Below, piece by piece: positions 1 through 8,596 of a stretch of 64,000 bases of DNA (positions are counted from its first letter, which is position 1; each line of letters starts with the position of its first letter). Both the position numbers and the translations under genes were made by a program. This DNA comes from Vibrio echinoideorum (GTDB taxonomy: Bacteria > Pseudomonadota > Gammaproteobacteria > Enterobacterales > Vibrionaceae), in the NCBI RefSeq assembly GCF_024347455.1, contig NZ_AP025484.1, positions 1,302,001-1,366,000 of the forward strand, given 5' to 3'. A model generated the notes under the pieces. It was not told the origin of the DNA and made no database searches. It was given only the letters and a program-made list of their open reading frames with translations.

Positions 1-1361
1 AAGTCATGCTTGAGAAAAATAGTACTCGTATCTAGATAAACACCACCATACCTTTCTAAAAGCCTAAGCCTAATAATGTCACTATGGTTACCATGCTGAA
101 CACTAGGATCTCCAGTCTTCTCTATCAGTTGATGAAAGTACGGTGGTAGGGATATGTAGTTTTCAATATAATCAGGCGAGCGCTTGTCTAACGTAGTAAC
201 GATAACGACCCAGTCACTGCCACTTAACCTAGACTCTAAGTTTCTTATGTTTAGCGCGTGACCAATAGGCATGTCCTCTTTTGGAGAGTGCCAGTACATG
301 AAAACGACTTTTTTACTTACCAGCCTCTCACTGTTTTTTATTCGGTTGAATGCATAGTCGACATCTACGTTTTCGAATTGATTCATATCCTTGGTGTCTC
401 CAAAGTCAACTAAGCCTTTACTCTGAACAATTTCAAAATTTCTACTTGTTGTCGGTTGCCAAATATTAAAATACTTAGTCTGAGGGTAGATAGCGACAAC
501 ACCTTTATTTAACACCTTAGAAACATGGACAAGAGATGTATCTACTGAGATCAATAACCCTGAGTTACGAATGATTGGAATAACGCTTTCAAAATTGGTT
601 ATTCCTTTTACCAACTCGACATTAGACATACTCAAGTCGTCAACCAACCGTGAAGCTGACTGTAAAGAATCAGGAGAGTGCATAACACCAAATCTACTAC
701 CACTATGAGATGCATCTAGGTGCCTTATAAGGGACTTCGTTTTATCGATAGAAAGTGACTTATCTTCCCGACTCCCGTAAGGGTTGATAAGATAATCATA
801 GGTCTTGGCGACGCTGTCTTCCTCTACACAAAATGAGGCTCCAACCAAAGTTTTGTACCCACCGATTACCATATCGGCAACCGATTGGTAGATTCCGTAG
901 ATATCATTGTGTGTCGATTTATCTATAAATGCCTTACTTGACATCTTTAAGGTGCTATCCGTGCTGAAAATGACTCTAGGGTTCAAAAGAAAAACACACA
1001 GGACATCTTTAACACCAAGCTTACCAAAGAGTGGAACAACTGCATCACACCTTTTCACGTGGAGTGCGATCTTAACTAGATCAAGCCAGCCAAAATTCTT
1101 CTCAATTACGTGAACAGAATCTACTTGTATCACTGAATAATAAAAAGCACGCAGTTGTTCGTTGGTAATAACACTAACTCTTATCCCGCAGTGGGAGGTG
1201 AGGAAGTCGATAATGGGAGCCGAGGCGATAGCGTCGCCGTACTTACCATTCCAGTTAACGAAAACGACATGCCTGACGTTACTATTTTTCTTCGTAAGCC
1301 GCCTGATGAATACAACTGACCAATCAAGAAGCCTTATCAGGTACTCACTTAGCACAGACAT
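1..1361 (-). CDS. Double glycosyltransferase: GT9 (heptosyltransferase-like) fused to a DXD capsule-type glycosyltransferase; partial
   Basis: The minus-strand frame from ATG 1361 is open to the window edge, about 453 codons, so the C-terminus is missing. Roughly residues 1-290 look like a GT9/ADP-heptose transferase: VFVNWNGKYGDAIASAP near the N-terminus and a late SVDTSLVHVSK segment, the usual GT9 acceptor and donor signatures. From about residue 300 a second domain begins (VVFMYWHSP), with HSDIIRLRLLERYGG followed by VYLDTST, the DXD-containing core of sugar transferases of the GT32/capsular polysaccharide type. The start overlaps the upstream phosphoribosyltransferase gene by 17 bp, so it is translationally coupled as fourth gene of the radical SAM operon. 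Substrate is unknown. Two transferases in one chain suggest sequential sugar addition to a surface glycan or small metabolite (inference). Confidence 0.72.
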   Translation of the reverse strand, partial: MSVLSEYLIRLLDWSVVFIRRLTKKNSNVRHVVFVNWNGKYGDAIASAPIIDFLTSHCGIRVSVITNEQLRAFYYSVIQVDSVHVIEKNFGWLDLVKIALHVKRCDAVVPLFGKLGVKDVLCVFLLNPRVIFSTDSTLKMSSKAFIDKSTHNDIYGIYQSVADMVIGGYKTLVGASFCVEEDSVAKTYDYLINPYGSREDKSLSIDKTKSLIRHLDASHSGSRFGVMHSPDSLQSASRLVDDLSMSNVELVKGITNFESVIPIIRNSGLLISVDTSLVHVSKVLNKGVVAIYPQTKYFNIWQPTTSRNFEIVQSKGLVDFGDTKDMNQFENVDVDYAFNRIKNSERLVSKKVVFMYWHSPKEDMPIGHALNIRNLESRLSGSDWVVIVTTLDKRSPDYIENYISLPPYFHQLIEKTGDPSVQHGNHSDIIRLRLLERYGGVYLDTSTIFLKHD

Positions 1362-2391
1362 TAAAGTCATCTTTTAGACTTAAATACTCATCGATGAACA
1401 AAAGAGAGTCTCTATATTTTGAATGACTGTTATATCCATTGCTCATCGCATATGCATATAAAGTTTCTAAAGCCTTATTTGGTATACATGAGATTTTCTG
1501 AGTCAAGTCTCGATAATTACTAGGTTCTAATAGTATGTTGTAAGTTTTCATCACAGGTATTAACTGTTCGTTGCAAACAGTCTTGATAAAGGTCTGGCAA
1601 ATGTCCCCTTTAAGGCAACTTGTGTTTAATACGCTCTCTATTTCTGGTGTATGAGCTACCAGAACAGGATCAACAACAGCTGCATAAATAGAATGAAATG
1701 ACTTAGCTCCTTGCTGCAATGCTGAGCTTACGACTTTATCTGCTGTTGCCCCCGTAATCAGCACATCGTCACCAAAGAACAAGTGAACATCTCTATTATT
1801 ATAGAACTCTTCACCAGGTAATATATGATCTCGAACCTTTGAGATTTCTTCCCTCTCCTCCTGAGATAATGCCGCATAGTTTTCAACCGGTGGATCTAGC
1901 CTAGGTAGTTTTACATTCACGATTGTCGGATAATTATTTCTCGCTAAAAAAACGTTTATTTCTCGAACTGCGATATCAAATATTACATTAGAGGAAGATT
2001 CTATGTTCCTAGACCCAGGAACCATCAATACCAATGTATCGGAATCTACATTTAGTCCTTGAAACAACTGATATATAGAGCTTTTTTCGTCATCAAACTG
2101 AGCTATAAAAGTCGACACCACCATTCCAGATAAAGCAATGATGTCTTTCATACTTCCATGCTTTGCTCTGCTATAAATTTGAGCAAAATCATTCGCATCA
2201 CCCTTGTTGTGCATATGATGAAAGCCGGAACTATCATGTGAAATAATTGCGGAAGCAATAGTGTTGAACTGTTGATTATACTCAGCAACCGACATTTCGT
2301 TGACACATATTTTGTCACATGATTTCTTTCTCAGCTCTTTAAAATATTCAAACGAACATTCCGATCGCTCTTTTTCCATATTAAGACTCAT
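1345..2391 (-). CDS. Phosphoribosyltransferase-like protein
   Basis: A 348-residue protein with the PRPP-binding loop of type I phosphoribosyltransferases near residues 208-220: FFGDDVLITGATAD, i.e. hydrophobic residues, two acidic residues, then T-G-x-T. A preceding segment around residues 117-125 (DTLVLMVPGSRN) fits the core beta strand and loop. The N-terminal 100 residues and C-terminal 100 residues resemble no common purine or pyrimidine salvage enzyme that I recognise, so the substrate is open. The gene overlaps the PHP gene by 4 bp and the glycosyltransferase by 17 bp, so it is one step of a coupled pathway. Phosphoribosyltransferases of unclear specificity are recurrent in stress and defence metabolite clusters, which is the best contextual guess here. 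Confidence 0.7.
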   Translation of the reverse strand: MSLNMEKERSECSFEYFKELRKKSCDKICVNEMSVAEYNQQFNTIASAIISHDSSGFHHMHNKGDANDFAQIYSRAKHGSMKDIIALSGMVVSTFIAQFDDEKSSIYQLFQGLNVDSDTLVLMVPGSRNIESSSNVIFDIAVREINVFLARNNYPTIVNVKLPRLDPPVENYAALSQEEREEISKVRDHILPGEEFYNNRDVHLFFGDDVLITGATADKVVSSALQQGAKSFHSIYAAVVDPVLVAHTPEIESVLNTSCLKGDICQTFIKTVCNEQLIPVMKTYNILLEPSNYRDLTQKISCIPNKALETLYAYAMSNGYNSHSKYRDSLLFIDEYLSLKDDFNVCAK

Positions 2392-3224
2392 ACATACTCC
2401 TCATTGAACAACTGATGTATTGGCACTGCAATGGGTTTCCGTGCTTCGTAATAGGTTATATTGTCCATTCCAGCTTTTACACAAAGCTCTAAATTTTCAC
2501 GAATTCCAGAGCCAACGTTTGATGGAGAGTGGGCATCTGAGCCAATAGTAAAGCTCAGTTCTTGTTCAACCATTGTTCTAACAAGGTCGTAATTTGGATA
2601 AACAGCTTCCCCCTTCGTTTTGCGCTTTGTTTCAGGGTTGTAGTTCGATTTAGCAAGTGAAGAACAGTTAATTTCATAAGCAACGCCATGAGCTCTCATC
2701 TCTCGTAAAAGAGGAGTAAACCGTTCATAGAACTCGCGCTCGCCGATACCTCCTCTCATGATCGTATCGGGGTGAGCAATAGAATCAAAAAAGCCACTTA
2801 TTATCATTTTATTCAAATAAAAGAAGTAGTTGTCGAGAAACTCTCTAGTTGATAAGTTTTCAATATCCCATACATTAATTTTTTCACCATCAACATAAAC
2901 ATAATGTATCGCTCCAATGACATAATCCACTTCTACGGATTCAATGAGCTTTGCTATGTAATCTTCATGCTCTGGGTGATAATCAACCTCTAAACCAACA
3001 AGAACTTTGATTTTTTCTGAGTACTTAGCTGCTATGAACCTGACTTCCTCGATATAGCTAACTAATTCAGAAGCTAAGATTCGATTTTCACTGTCTACTA
3101 GGTACGGTGCATGATCTGTTAAACATATCGTCTGAATGCCTTTAGCGATAGCTGACTTTACAACATCCTCAACTTCACCTTTAGCATGCTTTGAATATTG
3201 ACTATGAGTATGAAGATCTAACAT
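2388..3224 (-). CDS. PHP-domain phosphoesterase (histidinol-phosphatase-like)
   Basis: This 278-residue protein has the full PHP metal-site signature: H5-x-H7 (DLHTHS), TDH at 36-38, an acidic E79 (GLEVD) followed by H83, IAHPD in the middle, and GSDAHS toward the end. PHP enzymes use a trinuclear metal site to hydrolyse phosphoesters; HisJ-type members dephosphorylate histidinol phosphate. No histidine biosynthesis gene is nearby, so a phosphorylated intermediate of the local pathway is a likelier substrate (inference). It overlaps the radical SAM gene upstream by 7 bp and the phosphoribosyltransferase downstream by 4 bp, which argues for a single transcript and matched expression. Confidence 0.85.
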   Translation of the reverse strand: MLDLHTHSQYSKHAKGEVEDVVKSAIAKGIQTICLTDHAPYLVDSENRILASELVSYIEEVRFIAAKYSEKIKVLVGLEVDYHPEHEDYIAKLIESVEVDYVIGAIHYVYVDGEKINVWDIENLSTREFLDNYFFYLNKMIISGFFDSIAHPDTIMRGGIGEREFYERFTPLLREMRAHGVAYEINCSSLAKSNYNPETKRKTKGEAVYPNYDLVRTMVEQELSFTIGSDAHSPSNVGSGIRENLELCVKAGMDNITYYEARKPIAVPIHQLFNEEYV

Positions 3225-4225
3225 GCCAAGTCCAACCTAATTTCTGTGTAGATTTCCTTCATCAACCAATAAGGGTTATTTACGGTTTCAATTGCTTTAC
3301 TAATAACTTCTCTATCGCCAAAAGAAAAGATCACTTCTCTAAACGGCTCCTCATACAGCTTTCGCATAACTTCATTTGAGAGCAAAACTTGTTTTATGAG
3401 TTCATAGGATATTTTATCTTCATGGATGTTTCCCAGACGCCTTATTTCGAGACCATACAAATACACGTCACCGTTAGGTTTAATCGTTACATCTAAACCA
3501 TTCTCTTGCTTGTTAATACTACCTAACGTGAACGGCTTACCTGTTTTCTGTTCTATGCTGTCGATGTATTGCCACATGCTCATATATTGTTCATACATAC
3601 CATGTGGCTTGACCAGATTCTTGTAGTCAATTCGGAATTCAGTGCCTTCTACTTCGACTACATCCTCGAGAGCACCTAATGATCTAACTTTGGCGTTGAA
3701 GCCAATAGCTTTGGCTTGGTCAATGAGATATCGTCTTGTGAACTCCCTGTCAGGGTCAATCGAACGGAAGGACAGTGTCAAATTGTTATACGTACCTTCT
3801 TTGAAATCATCGATGCATTTACCATGTGGCAGATGTTTAAGCTTGGGTATGTGATGTGAATCAGAGCTAAGTCTTATGTTGCACTGATCGCCATTGGTTT
3901 CAACTATTCTATCTATCTCTCTGAAAGCACTTTTAAGTTTCTCATGCTCTAAGTAGCCGCTAGTTATGAACTCAAACTGTCTATTTCCTTTTGAAAGCGC
4001 AAGAATCTGATAGAAAACGTGGATGTTGTTAAGTGGCTCACCTTCCCCACTGACGGATATTCTTTTTACTTCTGGATCATTTATTAACCTAGACAGGTTA
4101 GTGATAGCTTTAGAAGATAGCTTCAAGTGACTCTTTGCGTGATTTTCTGTGTACATGCAGAAATCACAGCCAATACCACAAAATTGTGTGATATCGATAT
4201 ATAACAAGTGATTTTTTAGTTTCAT
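3218..4225 (-). CDS. Radical SAM enzyme
   Basis: A 335-residue protein whose N-terminus carries C16-x3-C20-x2-C23 (QFCGIGCDFC), the ligands for the 4Fe-4S cluster that cleaves S-adenosylmethionine. The next strand-loop, SVSGEGEPLNN, is the GGE-like SAM-binding motif. The remainder fits a partial TIM barrel; I see no second iron-sulfur cluster (SPASM) domain. It is the first gene of the four-gene operon ending at the window edge and follows about 100 bp of AT-rich DNA after the preceding operon. The reaction is unknown; together with phosphatase, phosphoribosyl- and glycosyltransferases it suggests assembly of a modified nucleoside- or sugar-like compound. Confidence 0.85.
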   Translation of the reverse strand: MKLKNHLLYIDITQFCGIGCDFCMYTENHAKSHLKLSSKAITNLSRLINDPEVKRISVSGEGEPLNNIHVFYQILALSKGNRQFEFITSGYLEHEKLKSAFREIDRIVETNGDQCNIRLSSDSHHIPKLKHLPHGKCIDDFKEGTYNNLTLSFRSIDPDREFTRRYLIDQAKAIGFNAKVRSLGALEDVVEVEGTEFRIDYKNLVKPHGMYEQYMSMWQYIDSIEQKTGKPFTLGSINKQENGLDVTIKPNGDVYLYGLEIRRLGNIHEDKISYELIKQVLLSNEVMRKLYEEPFREVIFSFGDREVISKAIETVNNPYWLMKEIYTEIRLDLAC

Positions 4226-4325
4226 ATTTACTCAAATATTCTGCTTTATTTTTAGCGAACTAAACAAGATTTTATATAGCTCGTTAATCCGTTTTCGCTT
4301 TAATAATAAATTACACCAAGGTAAT

Positions 4326-6176
4326 CTACGTGAGCTTTAAGTTTACTGATAGACTGAACCTGCCTGAACGCTCAAAGCTGGATAACATGCCATTCTCTAA
4401 AGCCTTATTTGGTATAACTTTTAATACTTTATTGCCATCCGCTTGTCTATTAACCTCCCATATGTGGTTACAGCTAGATTTTTGAATAGCAAAACAGTTG
4501 TCATCTCTAGATACCCATTGGCTTTCATCTGCTTTTGCACCACAACAAGGGCAGTACAACAGCTCTTCGAATCTTTTTGCTGCTTCTATAATTGCATCAG
4601 CTGTTTGAACTATAGAAACATCCTTACGGTGCTCTTTCTTCAATTCCATTAGTTTGGGTTTAATGGATAAGCATGGCTTGATCATGGTGACACTATTGTG
4701 TTCTATCTTCCAACAATCACTAGCGGTCATGCGGTTTAGAGTGTTGATTAACAACGTTGGAGTTTTACTTACAGTGATACCAATAGTTTGAAATACTTGG
4801 TTAACTAGCCATTTTGAAATCAAGACTGCTAGCTGTTCTAATGAGTAAAAGTTAGTTGGCGAAGCACAAAGATGGTTTTTATTCATTTCTACATCGTGGG
4901 CTAAAGAAAGTAATACTCTTTGATTACTTCCCATCTCCTCGGTGTTTGATAAGTCAATATTGTTGGTGAAGCATGGAACAAAGCACAAACGCTGTTTAGA
5001 TACTTTCAAGACAATTTCAGAACAATCTGTTACCTCAAAGTTAATGGTCTGGTTTCCATTCCTTTTAAAGTAATTTGATGTCAATTCACTAAACCCAAGT
5101 TCATGCAACGTTCGTTTCACCAAATCACAACAATATTTTGAGTACGCTACTGCCAACTTTCTATTTCGTTGAAATATTTTTTCAGGCTCAAGACTATTAG
5201 CTTGCTGGCTATCCAACCAACTGTTCCATAACCTTGCTACATGTCGATAATGCTGGTCATGCGACAAAACGTTGGTCATGTTTAACTTGAGCGGAACATG
5301 ATTATTATGAGTTAACCTTAGATACAAACTTGAATGTTGTAATGTTCTAACCTTTTTTAGCATCTTAGTTAGGAGCTCTATTGTAGCGATAGCGTGTATT
5401 GCTGCATCATCCGCCTGTTCATCATCGGAAAAACCTTCTCCCCACAAGGTAAAGATACTGTCTCTCAACTCAAAATAAATACCTTCCGCATTTTGAAAGC
5501 TCACTGCTTGCTTAAATATTTCTTCTAATTTTTTTACTTCTAAAATGCGCTTAACTAAATATCGCTCAATATTATCTAACAGTTTCACATACACTCGATT
5601 TTCATAAATATTGAGCTGGTCTTCACTTTCTAAGGCGAGAATTTGTTTGGGGATCACACCTGTTAATGTTCTTGTTTGCCAACACTCTGAATGAGAAGCT
5701 AGGTGAGCATTGGCAGAACTTGCTACCTTTTTAGCTCTGGATACAGGAACAAGATGCTCCTCATAAATCAACTCCATTCTAGGGCGTCTGGCGATTTCTT
5801 GGAGATGTCCTTTTTTTAGGACATCAACTAGTAACTCCTCAAATTTAGTTAATTCAAAGCGAGCGAGTAATTTATCTGGTATGAGAAAAGAACTATCTTT
5901 CCCCAAGTGAACCGTTTCTTGGTATGCGAGTATTGCGCTTTCGACAATCTCTAATTCGGTCTCAAGTTGTTCAGACTTTTCACTATGAATAAATGAGCTG
6001 ACCTGAGATCCAATGTGAAACTTTTCAGTTCCATCACTAATCAGAAAATCATCTGGTTGGATATTTGAATGTCCATTAAAAATGCACAAATCCTGAGCCG
6101 CATATCTTCCGGGCATAATATTTTCGGGAAGCTGTTTTACCAACTTCCCGTTAAATCTGTCATACCAAGTAACCAT
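4326..6176 (-). CDS. DUF2357-like protein with C-terminal zinc ribbon (McrC-like partner of the McrB-type ATPase)
   Basis: A 616-residue protein. Around residues 180-215 the segment ending YENRVYVKLLDNIERYL resembles the DUF2357 domain, which usually accompanies McrB-type ATPases in restriction-like systems. The C-terminus has a zinc ribbon (CPCCG, then Cys and SSCNH within about 25 residues). I do not see a clear PD-(D/E)xK nuclease motif, so nuclease activity is not supported by eye. Its start abuts the end of the McrB-like gene with a 1-bp overlap, making it the last gene of a seven-gene operon. Likely role: the partner that couples or is driven by the AAA+ motor on DNA (inference from McrBC architecture). 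Confidence 0.6.
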   Translation of the reverse strand: MVTWYDRFNGKLVKQLPENIMPGRYAAQDLCIFNGHSNIQPDDFLISDGTEKFHIGSQVSSFIHSEKSEQLETELEIVESAILAYQETVHLGKDSSFLIPDKLLARFELTKFEELLVDVLKKGHLQEIARRPRMELIYEEHLVPVSRAKKVASSANAHLASHSECWQTRTLTGVIPKQILALESEDQLNIYENRVYVKLLDNIERYLVKRILEVKKLEEIFKQAVSFQNAEGIYFELRDSIFTLWGEGFSDDEQADDAAIHAIATIELLTKMLKKVRTLQHSSLYLRLTHNNHVPLKLNMTNVLSHDQHYRHVARLWNSWLDSQQANSLEPEKIFQRNRKLAVAYSKYCCDLVKRTLHELGFSELTSNYFKRNGNQTINFEVTDCSEIVLKVSKQRLCFVPCFTNNIDLSNTEEMGSNQRVLLSLAHDVEMNKNHLCASPTNFYSLEQLAVLISKWLVNQVFQTIGITVSKTPTLLINTLNRMTASDCWKIEHNSVTMIKPCLSIKPKLMELKKEHRKDVSIVQTADAIIEAAKRFEELLYCPCCGAKADESQWVSRDDNCFAIQKSSCNHIWEVNRQADGNKVLKVIPNKALENGMLSSFERSGRFSLSVNLKLT

Positions 6177-8596
6177 TAAAGACCACTCTTTTTCTTCAAT
6201 TCATTATTTAAGAGTTTCAGGCTCGCAGTAGGTTTTGACTTAAAGCCTTGAGCACGCCAGAACTCGTTTAATGCATCAATAAGGTTTGAAATATCTTCAT
6301 GCTCAGTGTCATAACGGCCAGTCGCTTTACCAGCTCTTAACACCTTAGTTGCTAACATATGATCTAAGGCAAAGCCCAAATCACTACCACACTCAAGCAT
6401 CACTGATATAAACCTAATCAGGTGCCTTTCTAGTCGATTGCCCCAACTAACATTGAATTCTTCCTCTAAAATCATTGAAAGCTCAGAACCATCTAATGCT
6501 TCAATAAGCTTAGTAACCTGAGAGCTATGTCTGTTAGCTGCCGCATCAAAGGCTGCCTCTAGTGAGTCAAAACTGTAAGTGACTGGCTCAAGGTCTTTGT
6601 TGATTGCAAACGTATTCTTATGCCTAGGCAGCTCCATTACATGGGCACGGTCATAAGTTTTATCAGCGAACTCAAACGTTGTTTCATCATGGTTAGCAGT
6701 GCCAATAAACCAAAGGTTCTCAGGTATTTTAATTTTTCTCCCATCAATTAACTTTTCTGGCCCATTAGGTTCTCCTGTTGTCATCAAGTTAAGAATACGG
6801 TCTTTGGGGTCTAACTCTAAAGCTGATAAAAACTCAGCAAAATACTGTTCTGGTCTTGAAAGGTTCATTTCATCCAATAAAACGATGTATGGACGGTCAC
6901 TATATGCCGGAGATTGCGCTTCATATAATGCTTGCAAAGTTTCTTGCTCGTAAAACTTCTTCTCGAATGCATTAAAATGACCGATTAAATCTCCTTTATC
7001 TCGCCAGCCAGCTTGAACAGATATAGTTTTAACTCCACCGCCAACAGCTCTTGCAAATGCCTTTGCTAAACTCGTTTTACCCGTTCCACTGATCCCTTGC
7101 AGGATATGCAACCGGCTCATAGAAAGACCAGCAATAAATAAACAAATGTCTTCTTGACGATAATACAACTCTTTCTGTTCATCAGAGTCCCAAGCAATAC
7201 GGTGTTGAAGCTCCTCTGCAAAGTTTCTTAATGAAGGAATAGACTCTGTTATCCCTTTGGCTCTTAGTTTGCTATCAAGTTCTAAAAGAGCTGGGAAAGC
7301 AGTTTTAGCTTGTTGCTTGTTAACGAGGTCATCAACATCGGCACTTAATTGATCAACTGCTGCTTTTAACAATTGATTGTGTTTTTCCAAAGTTTGCTTC
7401 TGCTTTTGAACTTGCTCTAACTCAATAACAGACATTCTACTTTTCGTAAGCTGCACTTTATTTTGCTGTAGCTCTGCATAAGCATTGTTGTATTCTTGCT
7501 CTAATGCTTCATAGTTCTTTTTAAGCTCTTTGTGATTTTGTTCAAGCTGTTCACTAGGCTTCTCATCTAGCTGTAAACGAAGCTTGTTTACTGTTTGTTT
7601 GAAATGGTTAAGTTTCTCTAAAACCTCTTGCGGAGTAGCGTCACCAAATTGTCTCTCTATGTCCTTAAACGAACTCAATTTTGCTAGGTACTGCTTTTCA
7701 CCTTGGTCATACTGAGTAATTTGCTTTTCAAGGCTAGCATTCTGGTTTTCAAGTGAAGATATCTGATAGGCAAATTCTTTTTCAATTTCATCTTTTAGTG
7801 AAATTTTATAACTACTCGCTTCTTCACTCGTTAATTGTGCTTGCTTACGCTTTCTCTCAATAAGTGTTTTTTCTTGGTTTAATTGGAACTCTTTTTCGTC
7901 TAATGCTAGTTCTTTTGAGGATAGCTCTTGTAGCTTTTCTTCGAGCAAAGCTTTTTCCGCTTCATTCAACGATTGCTTGGTTTTAGTTAGGTCGTCGACT
8001 TCTTTTTCAAGATTTAATTTTTTCTGCGCCAATGATTCTGTAAGCTTGCTTTGTTTTTCTTCGAACGATTCGAGCATTTCCATGTGCTTTTCTGCAAAAC
8101 CACTTTCAGCATCAAGTTCTTGCTCTTTTAGCTCTTCGAGTTTGTTGGCAATTTCAGCCCTATCTTCTGCATTATTCTTTTTATTCGCTAAAAGCTCTTT
8201 GGATTGTTTGTCTAATTCTTTTTTTTCTAACTCGATTTTCTTTTTAAGATCTTCTATAGACTCTTCTAGTTGCTTTGATCTTGATAAACTTTGTTTACTA
8301 TCGGCTTCAATCTTCTTGTTTTGCTCTACTAGTTTTTTAAGTTCACCAACCAAACTCTGAATATCGTTGCCATAAGACTCTGAAGCTTCTTTCTTTTGCT
8401 CTGAACTTGCAGCATCATGTGACATTTTTGCTAGCTTGAGTTTTTCAGCCATAGTACCAAAAACTGAACTGTGATCACTTTCTGCTAGGTTCTCCACAGC
8501 AGCTAAAGCACTGTCTATTTTATCCGCTGCGGGATTGGATGTATTCTTTACATTTGCAGCTACTGCCTGCTTTTGGGCTCTGTTGCGTTTTGCCAT
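6176..8596 (-). CDS. Coiled-coil McrB-like AAA+ ATPase
   Basis: This 806-residue protein is about half coiled coil: residues ~60-450 are E/K/L/Q-rich heptads. An McrB/MoxR-type AAA+ module follows. Walker A is GISGTGKTS near residue 500, Walker B is LLDEMNLSRPEQY near 575, and sensor 1 is FIGTANHDE near 640. The MNLSRPEQYFAEF block is typical of McrB ATPases. McrB uses GTP and assembles into hexamers that drive the McrC nuclease; nucleotide preference here cannot be told. The long coiled coil replaces the DNA-recognition domain found in McrB, suggesting a different sensor or a scaffold. Overlapping junctions with the genes on both sides (1 bp each) indicate coupled translation. Confidence 0.8.
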   Translation of the reverse strand: MAKRNRAQKQAVAANVKNTSNPAADKIDSALAAVENLAESDHSSVFGTMAEKLKLAKMSHDAASSEQKKEASESYGNDIQSLVGELKKLVEQNKKIEADSKQSLSRSKQLEESIEDLKKKIELEKKELDKQSKELLANKKNNAEDRAEIANKLEELKEQELDAESGFAEKHMEMLESFEEKQSKLTESLAQKKLNLEKEVDDLTKTKQSLNEAEKALLEEKLQELSSKELALDEKEFQLNQEKTLIERKRKQAQLTSEEASSYKISLKDEIEKEFAYQISSLENQNASLEKQITQYDQGEKQYLAKLSSFKDIERQFGDATPQEVLEKLNHFKQTVNKLRLQLDEKPSEQLEQNHKELKKNYEALEQEYNNAYAELQQNKVQLTKSRMSVIELEQVQKQKQTLEKHNQLLKAAVDQLSADVDDLVNKQQAKTAFPALLELDSKLRAKGITESIPSLRNFAEELQHRIAWDSDEQKELYYRQEDICLFIAGLSMSRLHILQGISGTGKTSLAKAFARAVGGGVKTISVQAGWRDKGDLIGHFNAFEKKFYEQETLQALYEAQSPAYSDRPYIVLLDEMNLSRPEQYFAEFLSALELDPKDRILNLMTTGEPNGPEKLIDGRKIKIPENLWFIGTANHDETTFEFADKTYDRAHVMELPRHKNTFAINKDLEPVTYSFDSLEAAFDAAANRHSSQVTKLIEALDGSELSMILEEEFNVSWGNRLERHLIRFISVMLECGSDLGFALDHMLATKVLRAGKATGRYDTEHEDISNLIDALNEFWRAQGFKSKPTASLKLLNNELKKKSGL

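Noticed and set aside
7977..8360. 127-codon serine-rich plus-strand frame
   Set aside because: It is the antisense shadow of the coiled-coil region of the McrB-like gene.
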